NCBI RefSeq assembly: GCF_003546865.1
Contig: NZ_CP023434.1
Coordinates: 620,001 to 684,000, forward strand
Length of the DNA: 64,000 nt
Direction: 5' to 3'
From: Suicoccus acidiformans
GTDB lineage: Bacteria > Bacillota > Bacilli > Lactobacillales > Aerococcaceae
The number at the start of each line of letters is the position of its first letter. The first letter of the stretch is position 1. Both the position numbers and the translations under genes were made by a program. Positions 34,498 to 43,535 of the stretch are shown here, piece after piece. The notes below the pieces were generated by a model. The model worked only from the letters and a program-made list of their open reading frames with translations. It was not told the DNA's origin and searched no databases.

Positions 34498-35229
34498 AGT
34501 TGAACTCCCTCACATTAAAGTTGTCCCCATTATAACCTACTTCCCCAAAAAGGACAAAAAGTATTTACCGAAGCTTGAATCTTAACTTGTTGCTGTTCAA
34601 TGGATAGAAGTATTGAAGGCTCTGCGGTTTTCCTTGCTTAGGACTTTGATACATGTCTGTCTAAAAAACATAAATGTAGGTATTTAGCGCTCGTGCTGTT
34701 AGATTTCTTGTTCATATTTTCTGTACTTTTTTCGACTGTTCTACAAATAAAATTAAACCATTGATACTATCATATTCTTCTAGCATACAAACGATTTCTG
34801 AATTCAGGTGTTCTGCGATTTATGATTCTGAATTGGTAAAATCTTTTGATTATAGTAGGAATAGTACGCTTTTATTTAGATTGATCAACTGCTTAAAATA
34901 TTGTAATAATAAGCTTTTAGGTGTTTCATTGTCTTAAGAGCTGTCAAAGACGAAGCATTGCTGACAGAAATGCATTCATTTCATTATCGCTCTTTTCTGA
35001 ATGGCCGTATCTATTCTTCGAATAAATTTCATGAAATTTACGAAACATAGTTAGTATATCGATATATTATCATGAGCAAAAGGGATGAAGTCTCACATAG
35101 TAGGATTATCTATACTGATTAAGATAGAGGCTTTCATGGAGGATTAGCCAGACTTAACCATGAAGATGAGATAGATAAGATAAATTTATGAATAAATTGT
35201 AAAAATGTATGAATATTTTGTAGAACATA
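34498..35229. other. Long AT-rich intergenic region between trpS and spx
   Basis: Over 700 bp without a supportable gene on either strand: frames are short and lack ribosome sites. I see no tRNA, T-box or known riboswitch. The length is remarkable beside the compact neighbours, and a small RNA or decayed DNA are both possible. Confidence 0.5.
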
Positions 35230-35292
35230 TTGCTTAAAAAGTCTCATCATGTTATAATTTTATTTGTAAGATGTTATGTTGTGTGTTACAAT
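35230..35292 (+). promoter_or_regulatory. Tandem promoters of spx
   Basis: P1: TTGCTT (35230-35235), 17 bp, TATAAT (35253-35258). P2: TTGTAA (35264-35269), 17 bp, TACAAT (35287-35292). Both point at spx and leave leaders of roughly 120 and 85 nt. Confidence 0.7.
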
Positions 35293-35383
35293 TCATCTTT
35301 CCATCGCACGCTTTAGAAGATATGACAACACGCAGAATAGAATCAGTATTATCTCGTTTAATTTAAGGAAGGATTGATCCTTT

Positions 35384-35782
35384 ATGGTAACATTATATAT
35401 TACCCCAAGCTGTACATCCTGTCGTAAAGCTCGTGCATGGTTGGAAGAACATGACATTCCTTACGAAGAACGTAATATTTTTACGGATCCATTAACAGAA
35501 GATGAAGTAAAAGATATTTTACGCATGACTGAAAACGGAACAGAAGATATTGTTTCAACTCGTTCCAAAGCGTATTCTCAGCTAAATGTTGAGTTAAGTG
35601 AATTACCACTGAATGATTTCTTTACTTTGGTCAAAGAACAACCAGGTCTATTACGTAGACCTATCTTGATTGACGATAAACGCTTACAAATCGGTTATAA
35701 CGAAGATGAAATTCGTCGTTTCTTACCAAGAGATGTACGCGCTCGTGAATTAGAAAAAGCACGTGCTTTAGTTAATGAATAA
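35384..35782 (+). CDS. spx: Transcriptional regulator Spx
   Basis: ArsC-like fold regulator (132 aa) that binds the RNA polymerase alpha C-terminal domain under thiol stress. The redox switch is C10-T-S-C13. G52 and R60, needed for polymerase contact in Bacillus, are conserved ([12 protein letters not shown]). The C-terminus is charged. mecA, encoding the ClpC adaptor family that delivers proteins for degradation, lies next downstream. AAGGA ribosome site before the ATG. Confidence 0.95.
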   Translation: MVTLYITPSCTSCRKARAWLEEHDIPYEERNIFTDPLTEDEVKDILRMTENGTEDIVSTRSKAYSQLNVELSELPLNDFFTLVKEQPGLLRRPILIDDKRLQIGYNEDEIRRFLPRDVRARELEKARALVNE

Positions 35783-35800
35783 GACAGTTAGGTGTCAAAG

Positions 35801-35828
35801 AGCCAGCCTTGTTCGGGTTGGCTTTTTT
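35801..35828 (+). terminator. Terminator of spx
   Basis: AGCCAGCC, seven-base loop, GGTTGGCT, then TTTTT. Confidence 0.85.
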
Positions 35829-35831
35829 GGT

Positions 35832-36192
35832 ACAAGCTTAAGAGATAAGCATCGTACTTGAATTAACCTCCAGACTTAGTGATATGTTATGCTTTACATG
35901 TTGAGGTTTGCTTGGAGTATCTTTTCAACCTTGTTAAACTTTCGTCAGGATAACTCAGTGCTTCATCATTGTAGAAACTAAACGATAGCGACTAGCACCT
36001 TAGCCAAGAACTTGAAAATATTACAAGTTCTTGATGAAATGGGTGCAATTTGATATGATACGTCCACATTGAGATATATTTCGATGGATGTTGCCTGGCA
36101 TCGCACAAACTTTTAACTTAAACAGCCTTTTGTGTTTCCTGTTCCGTTTAGATATGTTACTATTATATTTAGGAAGTAGGAGGTGATCTATC
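35832..36192. other. spx-mecA intergenic region with a 10-bp inverted repeat
   Basis: No gene is seen. A perfect inverted repeat CAAGAACTTG (36005-36014) / CAAGTTCTTG (36024-36033) with a 9-nt AT loop lies about 160 bp before mecA and has no T-run, so it is a candidate operator or RNA hairpin. The mecA start is preceded by GTAGGAGGTGATC. Confidence 0.5.
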
Positions 36193-36879
36193 ATGGAAAT
36201 GGAACATATAAATGAAAACCTCATCAAAGTTCTCATTGATGCTGAAGATCTTGAAAAGCGGGGAATTAATTTCCTTGATTTGATTGGTGATCAGCAGAGC
36301 GTTGAGCGGTTCTTTTATTCGATTCTTGAAGAAGTTGATGTGGACCATCACTTTAGAGAGTCTGAGACGGTTACGTTTCAGGTGATGCCCAATCGAGATG
36401 GTTTAGAACTTTATATCAGCCGAGCAACACCAGATGAGTTCATGGATCACTGGGACGATGGATTGGCTGAGCGTTTCTTAGCAGGAGAGGCTAACCTATA
36501 TTCATCTGAAAGATATAACAATGCAGGGCTAGGTGGTTCACCGAGCGGGCAAAAGATTAGAGATTTTATCGATGATGCATTAGAAACCCCTGTGGGTGAT
36601 TATGTTATCAGTTTTAAATCACTGGAAGATTTCTTAGGGGCTGCTCGAGAAATTAATCTTACAGGGCTTTTAAATGACTTATATCACTTAGATAAAGCAT
36701 ATTACTTGGTGTTGCATCTACCTGAAAAAGGCAGTGAGTTGTCAGAAAGTGACTACAATAATATTATGTCTATTTTAGAATATGGCGAGAAAGATTCGTT
36801 TTCTGTCAACTTTTTGCAGGAGCATGCTCAGTTGTTGCAGGCGGATGATGCGATGAATTTCTTTGGAAATAAATTTTAA
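36193..36879 (+). CDS. mecA: Adaptor protein MecA
   Basis: A 228-aa ClpC adaptor. The N-terminal substrate-recognition domain opens MEMEHINENLIKVLIDAEDLEKRGINFLDLIG. A linker leads to the C-terminal ClpC-binding domain with FKSLEDFLGAARE and YHLDKAYYLVLHLP. It targets competence and stress regulators for ClpCP proteolysis. Its terminator hairpin doubles as the coiA ribosome-site mask. Normal length. Confidence 0.95.
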   Translation: MEMEHINENLIKVLIDAEDLEKRGINFLDLIGDQQSVERFFYSILEEVDVDHHFRESETVTFQVMPNRDGLELYISRATPDEFMDHWDDGLAERFLAGEANLYSSERYNNAGLGGSPSGQKIRDFIDDALETPVGDYVISFKSLEDFLGAAREINLTGLLNDLYHLDKAYYLVLHLPEKGSELSESDYNNIMSILEYGEKDSFSVNFLQEHAQLLQADDAMNFFGNKF

Positions 36880-36892
36880 TACATGTAACTAC

Positions 36893-36932
36893 CCTCCTTT
36901 TAGCGTATATATATACTAGAAGGAGGTTTTTT
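36893..36932 (+). promoter_or_regulatory. mecA terminator hairpin that contains the coiA Shine-Dalgarno
   Basis: CCTCCTTTTAG (36893-36903) pairs over 11 bp (one G-U) with CTAGAAGGAGG (36916-36926), and six Ts follow (36927-36932) directly before the coiA ATG (36933). The AAGGAGG of the 3' arm (36920-36926) is the only ribosome site of coiA. One structure thus should end mecA transcripts and hide the coiA start in any read-through RNA. Confidence 0.85.
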
Positions 36933-38027
36933 ATGTATGCAGCATTAACAGAAAATGGGGAAATGATTTATGCCTCTCAATCAGCTTCGCGACCGAAGGA
37001 AAGATGTATATGTCCTGATTGCTTTGATGAAGTGATTCTTAAGAAAAGCTCACAAGGGAAATGGTTTTTCGCACATAAGTCTGCTTGTGGTAAGCAAGTT
37101 GATAACGCTAAACGTCCAGGTGAGGGTGAACTTCATCGCAAGGCTAAGCGGCTCGTAGTCGAGGCTTTGAAGGAAAGTTATGCTGGTGTGGAAGAGGAGT
37201 ATTATTTGCCTGAAATTGAACGGACTGCCGATATATATGTGTCTGGAACTAAGCCGACTGTGATTGAAATTCAAGTTAGTCCAATCGATATTTATAGCTT
37301 GCATGTACGCACAGCGAATTATCAAGGATTGGGATTAAGGGTTATTTGGCTAATGACTCGTTCTAGCAAGATTAATTTTAATAGTGCTTGGTATACGCGT
37401 ATGTTGCAGTATTCTGAGTCTTTTGGCTTGCACCGACAATTTATCAATGTTGAAGCCGAACGCCTCGAAATAGAGTGCTTTCTGCCAGCTATTTATGAAG
37501 AAGAAAATCTTACTTACAGCGAGATTCATCGGCCAATCGCCTCAATCATGGAGCGCAAACCGGTGCAGGGTGATCAATTCTTGCTGGTCAAACATCAGCC
37601 GACTTTGTCAGAACTTGATGGACCGAAAGTGCGTGAATCGATTCGACGAACAGGCAGTAATTACGAAGCGCTTAGCCAATTGTATGCGTCCGGATTTAAG
37701 CTTGTTGATCTGCCAGAAGCTTGTTTAACGAGTCGGGAGAGATCCTTGCTTCTTGGTCAACCTATGTGGCATGTATATGCTTGGCTGTGTCAACAGCTGA
37801 AAGAGGAAGGTGGCATTTGGAATTACCAGAGATTTACATACGCTTTCGAAACCTACATTCATAAGTCCCCTCATAATTTAGAGGTCTTGCCTTTCGTTAA
37901 GAATACGATTACTAAGAAACTTTGCTGCGAGTATCTTTTTGAAAGCTTAAAGCGCAAAAAAGTTCTGCAAAACAAGTCAACAGAGGACGCTAGTGATGCT
38001 TGGGTGTATGTTCCTGACGAGAGGTAG
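36933..38027 (+). CDS. coiA: Competence protein CoiA
   Basis: A 364-aa protein promoting recombination of imported DNA. The N-terminal zinc-ribbon-like segment (RCICPDCFDEVILKK...FFAHKSAC) precedes a nuclease-like core: GEGELHRKAKRLVVEAL, ERTADIYV and PTVIEIQVSPIDIYSLHVRTANYQ, whose D and ExQ fit a PD-(D/E)xK fold. Family length and the mecA-coiA-pepF order are as in streptococci and enterococci. Translation depends on a sequestered ribosome site. It implies that competence machinery may exist elsewhere in the genome. Confidence 0.92.
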   Translation: MYAALTENGEMIYASQSASRPKERCICPDCFDEVILKKSSQGKWFFAHKSACGKQVDNAKRPGEGELHRKAKRLVVEALKESYAGVEEEYYLPEIERTADIYVSGTKPTVIEIQVSPIDIYSLHVRTANYQGLGLRVIWLMTRSSKINFNSAWYTRMLQYSESFGLHRQFINVEAERLEIECFLPAIYEEENLTYSEIHRPIASIMERKPVQGDQFLLVKHQPTLSELDGPKVRESIRRTGSNYEALSQLYASGFKLVDLPEACLTSRERSLLLGQPMWHVYAWLCQQLKEEGGIWNYQRFTYAFETYIHKSPHNLEVLPFVKNTITKKLCCEYLFESLKRKKVLQNKSTEDASDAWVYVPDER

Positions 38028-38071
38028 AGAATATGCTAAAATTGGAGTAAGACTTTAGAGAGGAAGATTTT

Positions 38072-39862
38072 ATGGTTGAAATAAAGCAAAGAGAAGCGAT
38101 GGATCCGGCTTATCAATGGGATTTGTCTTCGGTTTTTGAAAGTGATGAGACTTTTGAACTGTCACTAGAATCTTTGAAGGAGCAACTTCCAGAGGTAACG
38201 GCTTTTAAAGGGAGATTATCTGAAAGCCCTGAAGTTCTGGCAGATGCAATCGATACCTTGGAGAACTACTCAAGGCAACTCCATACCTTATATGTCTATA
38301 CGAGTTTGAAGCGTGACCAGGATCAAGGCAATGATACCTATCAACGCTATGAAGCTCAAGCGAGTCAATTGCTTTCTGAGTATGCGGCCGCAACGTCTTT
38401 CTTCCAGCCAGAGCTTTTAGCAATTGATCCGGAAGAGTTGGAGGACTTTATCCGACGCAGTGAACGGCTGCAGTTTTATCGTCATTATTTGGAGGATGCG
38501 ACTCGCCAGCGTAAGCATGTGCTAAGTCCAGCTCAAGAGAAATTATTGGCACAAGCTCGAGAGGTATTGAGTGCCCATTCTGATACGTTCAGCTTGTTAA
38601 ATAATGCTGATTTGTCTTTTGGGACGATTAAGGATGAAGCAGGGCAAGAAGTGCCTTTAACCCATGGCAGCTATAGCAAGTATATGGAAAGTACCGATCG
38701 TCGGGTGCGCCGAGATGCGTTCGAAGGGCTGTATGCCCAATATGAGCAGTTTAAGAATACCTTTGCGTCCCTTGTAAGCACGCAGATGAAGTCGGGTAAT
38801 TTCCGGGCTAAAGCGCGTCATTATGACTCGGCTCGTCAAGCTGCCCTCGATAGTCATAATATTTCGGAAGATGTGTACGATACATTGGTAGATACAGTCA
38901 ACGAAGCCTTGCCTCTCTTGCACGAATATGTTGCCTTGCGCAAGGATATGTTAGGTTTAGATACGTTAGAGATGTATGATATGTACACCCCTCTTCTTGG
39001 TGATCCACCAATCAGCTTTACTTATGATGAAGCTAAGGATGTGGTCTTAAAAGCCTTAGCACCGCTCGGTTCAGATTATACAGCAATCTTAACCCGTGCT
39101 TTTGACGAGAAATGGATTGATGTCTATGAGAATAAAGGCAAAAGAAGTGGAGCTTATTCATCCGGTAGTTATGATACGAAGCCGTATATTCTAATGAATT
39201 GGCAGGACGGTTTGAATTCGCTTTATACCTTGGTGCATGAACTGGGACACAGTGTTCATAGTGAATTATCCAATACTCATCAAGCTTATGTTTATTCAAA
39301 TTATCCAATTTTCTTAGCTGAGATTGCTTCAACGACGAATGAGAATTTATTGACGCAATACTTATTGGATACTTACCAGGATAAGGAAACCCAAGCCTAT
39401 GTCTTAAACCATTTCCTTGATGGGGTGAAGGGTACGGTCTTTCGCCAAACGCAATTTGCGGAATTCGAGCACTTTATGTATACCCAAGAAGCTGCAGGCG
39501 AGCCTTTAACTGCCCAATTTCTCAGCAAGCATTATCAAGAACTCAATGCGAAGTATTACGGCTCATCGGTTAATTCAGACTCACAAATCGCCTTAGAATG
39601 GGCGCGTATTCCACATTTCTACTATAACTACTATGTTTACCAATACGCTACAGGCTTCTCCGCGGCCACTTATTTCGCCCAAGGTATCTTAAAGGGTGAA
39701 GCAGGCATGTTGGAAAGCTATGTGAACTTCTTGAAATCTGGTAGCAAAGACTATCCGATTGCAATAATGCAAGAAGCTGGCCTTGATATGACCCAAACCG
39801 ATTATATTCAAGCTACCTTAAACGCCTTCAACGAGCGTCTTCAAGCCTTTAAAGCACTCTAA
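38072..39862 (+). CDS. pepF: Oligoendopeptidase F (M3B)
   Basis: Cytoplasmic zinc peptidase (596 aa) cleaving 7-17-residue peptides. The zinc motif HELGH lies at residues 389-393 in LVHELGHSVHSE, with the third ligand Glu in IFLAEIASTTNE. DSHNISEDVYDTLVDTVNEALPLLHEYVALRK is typical of the M3B family. It follows coiA by 44 bp, with a likely own -10 (TAAAAT) in the gap. Confidence 0.95.
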   Translation: MVEIKQREAMDPAYQWDLSSVFESDETFELSLESLKEQLPEVTAFKGRLSESPEVLADAIDTLENYSRQLHTLYVYTSLKRDQDQGNDTYQRYEAQASQLLSEYAAATSFFQPELLAIDPEELEDFIRRSERLQFYRHYLEDATRQRKHVLSPAQEKLLAQAREVLSAHSDTFSLLNNADLSFGTIKDEAGQEVPLTHGSYSKYMESTDRRVRRDAFEGLYAQYEQFKNTFASLVSTQMKSGNFRAKARHYDSARQAALDSHNISEDVYDTLVDTVNEALPLLHEYVALRKDMLGLDTLEMYDMYTPLLGDPPISFTYDEAKDVVLKALAPLGSDYTAILTRAFDEKWIDVYENKGKRSGAYSSGSYDTKPYILMNWQDGLNSLYTLVHELGHSVHSELSNTHQAYVYSNYPIFLAEIASTTNENLLTQYLLDTYQDKETQAYVLNHFLDGVKGTVFRQTQFAEFEHFMYTQEAAGEPLTAQFLSKHYQELNAKYYGSSVNSDSQIALEWARIPHFYYNYYVYQYATGFSAATYFAQGILKGEAGMLESYVNFLKSGSKDYPIAIMQEAGLDMTQTDYIQATLNAFNERLQAFKAL

Positions 39863-39870
39863 TAATACCC

Positions 39871-39914
39871 AAATAGGTCGCAGCTAAATTTAATCGCTGC
39901 GACCTATTCTTATT
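39871..39914. terminator. Bidirectional terminator pepF/trmB
   Basis: AATAGGTCGCAGC and its exact complement GCTGCGACCTATT with an 11-base loop, then CTTATTT. It overlaps the trmB stop. Confidence 0.88.
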
Positions 39915-40548
39915 TGAAACGAGCTTCCAGGCGATAAATCCGGTGACCTTTCTGAGAGAACTTCTCTTCGTATTCAGTCATAATATTGCCTTCAAAAGCT
40001 GAATTGTGTAAATCTAAAGAAACATTCGCAAAGCTCATCCCGTAGGTGGACAAGCTATGCAGGGAATACTCAAAAAGCCCTTGGTTATCGGTTTTGAAAT
40101 GAATTTCACCAGTGTCTTTTAAGATTTTCTCGTAACTTTCGAGAAAGGTCGGAGAAGTCAAGCGACGTTTAGTGTGACGCGCCTTGGGCCAAGGATCGCT
40201 GAAGTTCAAGTATATTCGGTCAATTTTATCCTCGGCGAAGAGCGCTTCAACGCTCGCCCCGTTCCCATGTAGTATTTGTAAATTAGGTAAGTCTGCTTCC
40301 AATTGACGTTCGAGAATGCGCAGGGCAACGCTCGTTTGTACTTCCATGGCGATGTAATTAATGTCTGGATGGGCTTTGGCCATCTCGGTAATAAAGCGCC
40401 CTTTACCTGAGCCGATTTCTAAATGTAAAGCTTGTGCCTTAGGAAAGCGCTCCTGCCACTTACCAGCTTGTGCTTGTGCTGCATCTACAACATATTGCGG
40501 ATACGCTGCTAATTTCTCCTGTGCTCCTGGAATATTTCTTAAACGCAT
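39910..40548 (-). CDS. trmB: tRNA (guanine-N7)-methyltransferase
   Basis: SAM-dependent methyltransferase (212 aa) making m7G46 in tRNA. The SAM loop is LHLEIGSGKGRFITEMA; IAMEVQTSVALRILE follows. The catalytic region is LNFSDPWPKARHTKRRLTSPTFLESYE. I start at 40548 (MRLRNIPGAQEKL) after AAAGGAGTG. The longer frame has no ribosome site. It neighbours the ytmP-like gene, as in bacilli. Confidence 0.95.
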   Translation of the reverse strand: MRLRNIPGAQEKLAAYPQYVVDAAQAQAGKWQERFPKAQALHLEIGSGKGRFITEMAKAHPDINYIAMEVQTSVALRILERQLEADLPNLQILHGNGASVEALFAEDKIDRIYLNFSDPWPKARHTKRRLTSPTFLESYEKILKDTGEIHFKTDNQGLFEYSLHSLSTYGMSFANVSLDLHNSAFEGNIMTEYEEKFSQKGHRIYRLEARFK

Positions 40549-40680
40549 AGATTCACTCCTTTTGATAATGTATGTGTGTCTGATACTCACTCCCTCACTG
40601 AGGCAGTGGTATTAGGTTGGTGTCCAAGAAAAGCGACTGCTACATAAATACGCGGTTTGCACTTATGTAACAGTCGTTTC

Positions 40681-41469
40681 TTAATTTTCATAAATTTGCT
40701 TCAGTAGCAAGATCATTTCGTTCATCTTGTAATGGCGGGATTCACCGTGATATTGCTTAACGAAATAAAGAATATTGATTAAACTGTACCAACGTACCCG
40801 TTCGTAGAATGCTTCTTCGTCGAAATCATAGCCGTATTCTTCGAGCCAGCGAGTCCAATCACTCGGGCGGATATAGCGGACCAATAAATTGGTAATATCA
40901 CTGAGCGGATCAGAAATATGGACATTCTCCCAGTCTACTAAGTATAGATGTTGATTCTCTTCATCCCAAAGGAAATTATTATGATGCAAATCGCCATGGC
41001 AGACTACAAGTCTAGCGTGGTAGAAACTCTCCTCTACGCTATCTTCTAGAAACGTAATGACTTCATTGAATAAACGGTGTGCTTGAAGTTGTGACGGCAA
41101 GTCTTTGTAATAATATTCAATAAAGTTAACGGGACGGTAAATCTCCCCGCCGACTCGTTTCAGCATGGCGAGCAAGTCTTCACTATGGTGGTAACGGCGA
41201 ATGGTATCGATAACATCCGAACGATCCATCTCTTCATTCGTTAATAAACGGCCGTCTTTCCATTCTTGAGCGGTTAGGGTGTCCCCAGAATAAGTTCTTT
41301 GCGTCCACATCAATTTAGGTGTAAAACCTTTAGCAGAAAGGGCAGTTGTAAAAGGAGAGGTATTGCGTTTGAGAAAGACCTTCTCGTCTTGACGAATCCC
41401 CATAAAGGCTTCGCCGGTTTCACTATCTTCGAGGGGAAGTAATTCCCAATCATCGTCTTGATAGATCAT
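40681..41469 (-). CDS. Aminoglycoside-phosphotransferase-fold kinase (YtmP/choline-kinase-like)
   Basis: A 262-aa kinase-fold protein. The Brenner-type catalytic motif is VVCHGDLHHNNFLWD and the metal motif is YLVDWENVHISDPLSDI. The family (YtmP, LicA-like) phosphorylates small molecules; the natural substrate in bacilli is not settled. trmB follows on the same strand. The N-terminal nucleotide lobe (FLKRNTSPFTTALSA) has the expected Lys. Confidence 0.85.
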   Translation of the reverse strand: MIYQDDDWELLPLEDSETGEAFMGIRQDEKVFLKRNTSPFTTALSAKGFTPKLMWTQRTYSGDTLTAQEWKDGRLLTNEEMDRSDVIDTIRRYHHSEDLLAMLKRVGGEIYRPVNFIEYYYKDLPSQLQAHRLFNEVITFLEDSVEESFYHARLVVCHGDLHHNNFLWDEENQHLYLVDWENVHISDPLSDITNLLVRYIRPSDWTRWLEEYGYDFDEEAFYERVRWYSLINILYFVKQYHGESRHYKMNEMILLLKQIYEN

Positions 41470-41550
41470 CCGCTCACCCTCCTTCTTTTCTTCAACACGA
41501 TAAATGTTATTGTACCACGATACGCAACCGGGTCAACACTTATCGGTTTA

Positions 41551-41895
41551 TTAAATTGGTTGGGATTTGACCATGAATTGATCGACGATGTCCCCAGTAT
41601 AAATGTCGCAAGCAAATTGATATTGGACAAGTTGATTACCTTCGTTTACCGTTAAGCCGCCAACATATACAAGTGGCTTCGCTTCAAACAGTTCATATTC
41701 AATCGGATCATAGTCAATCCATGAACCTTCAATGTCACCTCTCTTGCCAAATTTCTCTTTAGTACGGTTTAATACTTCACTGGCTGATTTCGGACGTTCT
41801 TTCAAGTAGAGTAGGGCGGAAGCAGCTCCGACAAGCATTCCTGCCACAAGTACGATGCCACCGTACATTTTATCGCTTTGATTTGATTTGGACAT
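41551..41895 (-). CDS. Hypothetical membrane-anchored protein, PepSY-like tail
   Basis: A 114-aa protein. A short charged N-terminus is followed by one transmembrane helix (MYGGIVLVAGMLVGAASALLYL, about 10-31), then a YtxH-like charged stretch (KERPKSASEVLNRTKEKFG). The C-terminus KPLVYVGGLTVNEGNQLVQYQFACDIYTGDIVDQF resembles PepSY domains only loosely. The start at 41895 (MSKSNQS) has AAAGGAGCG upstream. It has the position of the small YtmP neighbours in other bacilli. Function unknown. Confidence 0.65.
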   Translation of the reverse strand: MSKSNQSDKMYGGIVLVAGMLVGAASALLYLKERPKSASEVLNRTKEKFGKRGDIEGSWIDYDPIEYELFEAKPLVYVGGLTVNEGNQLVQYQFACDIYTGDIVDQFMVKSQPI

Positions 41896-41999
41896 GTGTA
41901 TCGCTCCTTTATTGATATAGATTATTGTAACATGAAATAGGGAAAGTTTTAAGTTATACTGATGCTGATTCAGTATATTGTCTTGAAGCAATTTAAGCC

Positions 42000-42444
42000 A
42001 TGCAATAAAAGCATCTCAGAAAACTTAAGAGAGTTGGCGCGGATTAGGAAGTAAAGTCTGACGAATCCAACGCGCTTGTTCAAAGTAGGCTTTCTTGAAT
42101 GACCATTTCAAAGGACATCGCTTGGTAAATGCCAAAGACGTTGCGGTAGCTAGTGCCTCGGCTAAATATAACGTCGTTGAAAAAAGGCCGTTATATTTAT
42201 CGGGTAATGGATGTCGTAAACTTAAAGACTGTGAGAGTTTTAGAAAAACGCATACAGTATCTTCTTTTTTGCGAGAATACGGCTGTAGGCTTGAAGGATT
42301 TATTTGTTGAATGTTGTGATTTTTATCACGAATTAATGTTTATGAAATAGCATAATGTCAACCTTTAGGAAGGTGGTAGCATCTCGCGGGAATGTATTAT
42401 ATAATAATACAGATTAGTTGTCAGTAGAAAGATAGGTGAGCGGA
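42000..42444. other. Intergenic region with an 11-bp inverted repeat
   Basis: A 65-codon frame (42153-42350) lacks a ribosome site and is not called. A perfect inverted repeat TAAATATAACG (42163-42173) / CGTTATATTTA (42189-42199) with a 15-nt loop is the only structure. A TATTATATAATAATAC tract at 42395-42410 could supply a -10 for the peptidase gene. Confidence 0.4.
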
Positions 42445-43521
42445 TTGGAACAATTGAATGAATCGACCTTTAAGCATTTGATGGCTCTGACCGAGTTGCA
42501 GAGTATTTCCGGTCATGAGAGTTCAGTTCGTCAGTATATGCAGGAAGCAATGTCAGCTTACGTTGATGAATGCGAAGTGTCTGGTTTGGGGAATCTTTTC
42601 GGCATAAAGCGGGCCAAACAGGCTGATGCGCCAACGGTGATGTTAGCGGGCCATATGGATGAAGTAGGTTTTATGTTGTCTCGGATTGAGGACAATGGTA
42701 CCTTTCGGGCTGTTCCCATTGGTGGCTGGAATGTGTATGCGGTGCCTGCGCAACGCTTTACCTTACAGACTCAGCAAGGGGATATTCCAGTGATATCGAG
42801 TGCTGTTCCCCCGCATCTAATGAAGCAAAACGCTTCTAAACCGATTCAAGTCAAAGATATTTACTTTGACGCTGGTTTTGAATCCAAGGAAGAAGCGGAA
42901 GGCTATGGAGTTCGGCCCGGGGATCCGATTGTGCCGGAAGCTTCAACTGTCGTCTCAGCGAATGGGAAGTCATTGATTAGCAAAGCCATCGATAATCGCT
43001 ATGGTTGTGCCCTGGTCTTGGATGTGCTTGAGGCTTTGAAAGATGTGGACTTGCCTTTCCACCTAGTTGCTGGAGCAACAGTGCAGGAAGAGGTTGGTTT
43101 GCGCGGGGTTAAAGGAGCGGTGCATCGCTACGCGCCAGATATTTTCTTTGCAGTTGACGCTTCGCCTGCCGGGGACGGTGAAGGTGATAAGACAGCTCAA
43201 GGGCAATTGGGTCAAGGCTTCTTACTTAGGGTGCAAGACCCGGGCCATATTAGTCATCCGCCTTTATGGCATTATATTCAAGCACAGGCAGAGAACGCCG
43301 GTATTCCTTACCAGTATTACTTCTCACAAGGCGGGACAGATGCGGGAGCAGCGCATGTGATGAATGATGGCGTGCCTAGTGCGGTTATTGGTTTGCCTGC
43401 CCGCTATATTCATGGTCACCAATCGCTCATGCGCTTGAGAGATTATGAAGCTGCACGAGATATTGTGTTGCAAGTTTTCGAGAACTTGCAACCAGAAATT
43501 ATTCAAGAAATTAAAGGATAG
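42445..43521 (+). CDS. M42-family aminopeptidase (PepA/FrvX type)
   Basis: Dinuclear-metal exopeptidase (358 aa) forming large oligomers in the family. Metal ligands are seen in MLAGHMDEVGFM (His, Asp), SKAIDNRYGCALV (Asp), TVQEEVGLRG (catalytic Glu pair), FAVDASPAGD (Asp) and SQGGTDAGAAH. I prefer the TTG at 42445 because AGGTGAG stands four bases before it. A GTG at 42436 lies within that ribosome site. The glutamyl-aminopeptidase subgroup is likely. It begins a peptidase-ytpR-unknown-murC gene run. Confidence 0.9.
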   Translation: MEQLNESTFKHLMALTELQSISGHESSVRQYMQEAMSAYVDECEVSGLGNLFGIKRAKQADAPTVMLAGHMDEVGFMLSRIEDNGTFRAVPIGGWNVYAVPAQRFTLQTQQGDIPVISSAVPPHLMKQNASKPIQVKDIYFDAGFESKEEAEGYGVRPGDPIVPEASTVVSANGKSLISKAIDNRYGCALVLDVLEALKDVDLPFHLVAGATVQEEVGLRGVKGAVHRYAPDIFFAVDASPAGDGEGDKTAQGQLGQGFLLRVQDPGHISHPPLWHYIQAQAENAGIPYQYYFSQGGTDAGAAHVMNDGVPSAVIGLPARYIHGHQSLMRLRDYEAARDIVLQVFENLQPEIIQEIKG

Positions 43522-43535
43522 AAAGAGGGACAATT

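Noticed and set aside
34498-34700. A T-box leader for trpS
   Set aside because: I searched upstream of trpS for the GGTGG-ACC-CG motif and an adjacent terminator and found neither.
42153-42350. 65-codon frame before the M42 peptidase gene
   Set aside because: No ribosome site, and it spans a perfect inverted repeat; no domain is recognisable.
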